A stretch of DNA of 64,000 bases, taken from Steromphala cineraria. Lineage: Eukaryota; Mollusca; Gastropoda; Trochida; Trochidae. The notes under the pieces were generated by a model. The model was not told where the DNA came from, ran no database searches, and saw nothing but the letters and a program-made list of their open reading frames with translations. Shown in pieces: positions 59,556-64,000 of this stretch (the first letter of the stretch is position 1; each line of letters opens with the position of its first letter). The stretch is from contig OU744720.1 of the NCBI GenBank assembly GCA_916613615.1, forward strand, positions 74,365,338 through 74,429,337, in the 5' to 3' direction. Both the position numbers and the translations under genes were made by a program.

Positions 59556-59744
59556 TTCTTACATAAAATGAATTAAAGGTCTTCACAGAAAAATGTGAAT
59601 CGTTATACTTTGTCGTCTGACTATGGATAATTGGTTTGTGTTATGAGATTTTGACACTGCCCAAAAAATAATTTAGCATTAACGTACAACTATCACTGAA
59701 AATTAAGATATAAACTTTTCAAAACATGTGCTACTGCCCTCTTA
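59556..59744. mobile_element. TTAA-type MITE, partial copy D (inverted)
   Basis: The segment matches the right half of copy C, from 'gaattaaaggt' through 'gactatggataattggt', to 'aaaacatgtgctactgccct' at the end. The left terminus is missing. Confidence 0.7.
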
Positions 59745-60360
59745 TCTCGTCAACGTCAATTTGCTAAAAGCTTTTTTTGACATCTGGCCGAATAATGGAT
59801 TGAGTTATTTGATTTTTTAAACTGATGTAACTGCATGAATGTTTTAATTGTTTATATCCCTTGTGGACAGAGATTTTAATATCATTAGACGTTTCTTTTG
59901 CCGTTGAGTGTGTGCACTATCCCGACTAGGTGATGATTTGACTTTGTGCCAATAAACAAATTATTTTATGTACAAGTGTGCTAATATTTTCATGGGAAAT
60001 ACAAAGCAAACACGTAGCCCCTTAAAGTCCCTTAAATTCCTTGTCAGTACATTTTATGCTTGCTACATGTTAGGTTGTGTATGCCATAATTTATCATTTA
60101 GAGTGTTGCGTTGACATCAGATGTTCAAACAATCGACCTAAAATCTTTTACAACTTATAACATTAGTATAGGATGGCATTCAGTTGCAAGGTCACACCCA
60201 ATGTCACCTGCAAGGACAAGTCATGTTATCGGAGTCCGTTTGAAAGAGAGTAAACATGACCGGTGAAGTTTAATTTGTAATCAATTATAGTTAGGACATT
60301 CATTTGCAATTTGATTCAGCAAAACAAGTCAGATGACGTGAGACGAGAGTACTGCTCGAT
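59745..60360. other. Unassigned AT-rich DNA
   Basis: No recognised gene or repeat. Confidence 0.4.
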
Positions 60361-60860
60361 AGGTTATTGATCAACGGATCGTCAGTGTGATACCGGTCAA
60401 GGGTGTTGTTTAGAACAGTATTGATAAGAGTTTACAGGTTGTTGTACAATTGATTTCCCATTTTAGCATGTAGCTATGTTTATATACTACGTGTTGTAAC
60501 AGTCTAACTTGTAATTATAGGTTAATGTCTTGATATTGACCAGTGGATCGTCAGTGTGATACCGGTCCAGGGTGTTATTCAGAACAGTATTAATAAGAGT
60601 TTACAGGTTGCTGTACAATTGCTTTCCCAGTTTAGCATGTAGCTATGTTCATATACTAAATGTTGTAACAGTCTTTCTGTTATTATAGGTTAATGTTTTG
60701 ATATTGACCAGTGGATCGTCAGTGGGATACCGGTCCAGGGTGTTATTTAGAACAATATTGATTAGAGTTCAAAAGTTGCTCTCCCATTGCTGCATGTAGC
60801 CATGTATTGTTAAATACAAGAGGATATGTTGTAATAGTCCCTTTGTACTTATTTATAGAG
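60361..60860. repeat. 169-bp tandem repeat, nearly three units
   Basis: The word GGATCGTCAGTG recurs at 60376, 60545 and 60713, with about 169-bp periodicity. Each unit includes 'gataccggtc', 'agggtgtt', 'ttagcatgtagctatg' and 'tgttgtaacagtc'. The third unit is shorter and more diverged. Confidence 0.92.
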
Positions 60861-63800
60861 CTTATATGTAAAACGGCGTTTGATGTTCTGATATTTTGGC
60901 AGCCGAAAGTCATTGTACCGGATTGCTGGAATGACCACCATGGATTAGTTAACACTCATTTGTCATGTGCAGCCTGTTGTTGGTTTGGTATAGTTTATTT
61001 ATAAGCAATAATCGGGTATTTATGGCGCTATCAAATCTCCACACATAAGTTGTTAATTCTATAAAGTTCGCCCATGATGCCGGGTAGATCTAGTTGAATT
61101 TGGTTAACCCTTTGCTGTCCTCATGGGTTGTAATTAGTTTGACATCTCAAAGAAAGTCCAAATACTATGCATGGTGTAATTACGTTTTCCTGATATATAT
61201 CGGACTGAACTTGATAAATACCCTTAATGTTCTGCATTCAAACATCGATTTTCTCTAAGAATAATATTAATTTTTGAACGGGATGGTTATTGATGTAGTA
61301 CAGTTTGTTTAACTATTGTATTGAATACACTAAAATACAGGTAAAGGTCAATTCTATTGAGTTTGTTTTACGGACGATCAAATCAAATCAGTTGACAACT
61401 TGGGAGATGACCTTCTGTCGATGAGCAATCATTATTCAAAAACTGAATCTCTTATTTCGCCCGGAATTCTATTTCCTAACGTTCAAATATTAACTATCAA
61501 CACATGAAATGAATTGCCTTTTCCTCTGAACAACGAGTTTGCTTGAAAATTGCAAATTCGTTATAAATAACCCAATTTAAGAAGCCCGATAAAATCATGA
61601 TTATGCCTTAACACCGATGACCACCGTCACACGTACTTAAACTTAACTTAACACAACTTAAAACCAAACACTTAGAAATTGAGCTGAAACGTATCTGAAT
61701 CTGGTTTCCTGATGGTGAAAGGGTGAATACCGTACAACAACCTTGCTGGTGATGGTTGCAGGGTTTCTAGAGAAATTGCTGTTAAACAGAACGGTCAGTG
61801 ACTCAATGTGTTTATCAGCTGACCTGCAGGTGCGCTGACCAGCTGTGAAATGACCGCTGCGGTCAAAGGCCCAGTTTTGAAACATCGGTGGTCAAGGAAC
61901 ATTGTGTTTATATTCCAGGTCTATTTATGTCTTTGTTTTAAGAAATTTCTAAGTTGAAGTCGGAGTTAAGGTAAAAAATTTTACAAAGCATGTTCAGCTA
62001 TCTGATCGTCACAGGCATTCAAAAGTTGGATCTTATGGATGACAACTTTGTCATTTGTTTTCAAATAAAAAAGGAAGCTGTTATCCATGATCTTACTCTT
62101 GTATTCTTCTTTCGTTTGACTATGATTTACTTAATAATGATCTCTTAATTTCAATCTACCCAAAGACTTTACACGCAACCTCGTTTCGAATGATCAAACT
62201 TTTGTTAATAATTTTGATATCCTACAAAGGACTAGGTTCGAAAATGATAAATAAAATTTACAAAATGAAAATGTAAATTTAAAGTAAATTTTGTAAAATG
62301 TTTGTTTGTCATATGCTTTCAGTAATGGTAGTTCTCTTCCAAATAGTAAGGTATTTTTTATTACCAGCCAGCTTGCGTCTTTTAGTAGGTGGATATATCA
62401 CTAAGCTTTCATATATGTTACTCACTTGCATTACGAATACAAATAATTAAATAATATAAACGAGTTACTTATAGCGTCTCTTCAGTTCACGTGTACAGTG
62501 CAAAAATAAGTTAATGAGTGTTCTCCAAAAGCAAAATTTCGTATTCAAGTCCGAGAAGGTACTTAAACGAGGTTTGATGACTGAATGGTCTTTGTCTAAT
62601 GACTTAAATTGAGTTAAATCAACTGAATTGACGTCAGCACCGATATAAAGTTATCAGTCGATTTAACCGAGTTAATTCCGGTGACATTTAATGATAACAA
62701 GAAGTGAAAAAGGTATGATGTATTCATTTGTTTTCTTTTACATTTTCAGTTGATTATGATTTATGTTCTACCAAATGTTTTGAAAAATCTTGAACTTTCT
62801 AAAAAAGGAAAATTCAATTATTTCTGTTTTTGAATTATTTCCTTTTGAAATTAGTTCTATTTTTAAATATTTGAATTGTTTATTTATTTATATTATTGAA
62901 AATAATAAACAAATGTTTCAGAGTAGATTTTAGAAACATTGCATGTGCAAGTACGTAACATGTGTTAATACGTACACAAATAAAACCAGCTGTAGTAAAG
63001 ATTGGTAAGATTAGTAATACTATAGATTGCCTTTTCAATGGCGTCCCTTGAAGATTTACAATTTAACAGAAAGAGCATACATTCCAGGAGCTTCGGGGGA
63101 CAAATGATTGCAGCTGTTAGAATTCTACTCTACTAAATCCGTTTAACTTACTAGACGTATATATACACAACCAATGCAATTAAGTTCTTGATACTTTTTA
63201 TTGGATAGAAGGATTCTTTGGAAACATAATGGTAACATTAAATCTTGTAAAGGGTTGATTTCGTATCAAAGAAAAGGGTCCCAAATAAAGGTGTGACCAG
63301 AACAAATAGCTAATATTTGAAAGACACCAGAATCCAAATCTGAAAACATTTTTACAAATAAAGAAAAAATAATTCTATCACAAATGTAAGGGGACCTGTG
63401 AAGTTTTGACGCTTATTATTGTACATGTGAATCAGATATAACCGACTTATGAACCGAGAAGCTTCTCTGTCAGCACGGTGAGAATGGAACCAGAAACAAA
63501 AATTTCAAATCGTTGTTGTCAAATGATAAACACATATTTTTGACGCCAACAGTTTCCCTGCTTCTGTCTGGTTTGGTCTCCTGGTCTGACCCGGTGTGTA
63601 ATAATAGTAGCACGAGCTCTCTATGAATGACATGCGATGAAAGCTGCATTAAACAGTCTCATGATAGTTATGGGAAAATGCATTCTAGAATGATCTATGT
63701 TAGAAAACACTAGTAACTTATAAACATTGTCATTGATGGACATGCTCACCGAGATAATGTGATGAGTGCATAACGGTCAATTGCACTACAGAACTTGACC

Positions 63801-64000
63801 AATTTCCTGACGTCACGTGACATGTGTACGAAAAAATGGATCGATAAATAAGAGATCATAGATTCTAGAATCTCTTGCATCTATGTCTTTATGTTCAAAA
63901 GGCTGAGGAAGAGAAACAAATGATTCAAAATTCAAAATTCAGCGCTATCTTAAGACGGTTTCAATGACCTCAGACTGATTGTCTTCTGTGTAAAAGAAGG
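60861..64000. other. Unassigned DNA to the right end
   Basis: No gene recognised. Items of note: a cluster of E-boxes CAGCTG, CAGGTG and CAGCTG at 61816-61845 beside GACCGCTGCGGTC; and TGACGTCACGTGAC near 63808-63821, a CRE overlapping a CACGTG box, followed by the palindrome AGATTCTAGAATCT near 63862. No TATA box or coding exon follows before the window ends. Confidence 0.4.

Noticed and set aside
63808..64000. Promoter of a third GNAT copy
   Set aside because: CACGTG and TGACGT are present, but the DR1, TGTTTAC and TATA elements do not follow and no exon 1 blocks are seen.

Overview
The window looks like gene-poor, AT-rich nuclear DNA of a marine invertebrate, most likely a mollusc. This rests on TATA-box promoters, a GT-AG intron, poly(A) signals, Tc1/mariner relics, many TIR-bounded MITEs, tRNA-like SINE pieces, long minisatellites, abundant TACATGTA-type words, and a SINE-tail-like 'GAAAGCGGCGATAAAC' block next to CTCAC microsatellites. 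That last feature resembles tails I know from mollusc genomes. The species cannot be fixed from the sequence alone.

Only two intact protein-coding genes can be supported. They are head-to-tail paralogues on the + strand (CDS 45914-46486 and 52238-52810). Each encodes a 190-residue GNAT-fold acetyltransferase with an acetyl-CoA loop of the RxxGxG type. Each has a TATA box, a noncoding first exon, one intron ending just before the ATG, and a single coding exon. Their promoters keep the same order of elements: CACGTG, TGACGT, a DR1 nuclear-receptor site, a forkhead-type TGTTTAC, then TATAAAAG. The two proteins differ at five positions only, all between residues 126 and 153.

From left to right: 0.4-0.95 kb, a broken Tc1 transposase; 1.7-1.96 kb, a 125-bp tandem duplication rich in AGGTCA half-sites; 2.55-4.75 kb, a 43/47-bp minisatellite interrupted by a 122-bp TG...CA element with tRNA-like A and B boxes; 6.2-6.7 kb, a TTCG-rich stretch and a tRNA-like SINE head; 7.8-10.7 kb, an 11-bp minisatellite; 11.9-15.4 kb, a dense cluster of mobile elements (MULE-like MITE with 9-bp target duplication, CRE/hairpin element, second Tc1 relic, a 439-bp TIR element, and a 132-bp MITE with 8-bp target duplication). 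From 15.4 to 45 kb the DNA is mostly unassigned AT-rich sequence with scattered MITEs, a small GC-richer island at 21.1-21.8 kb, and Tigger-like elements at 32.8 and 42.0 kb. The GNAT pair occupies 45.3-53.1 kb. It is followed by nested tandem repeats (53.4-54.2 kb), a second CRE/hairpin element (55.5 kb), two more TTAA-type MITEs (58.9 and 59.6 kb), a 169-bp tandem repeat (60.4 kb) and unassigned DNA to the end.

There is no operon, CRISPR array, rRNA gene or convincing functional tRNA gene. The window's interest lies in the duplicated GNAT locus and in repeats that carry recognisable transcription-factor or pol III motifs.
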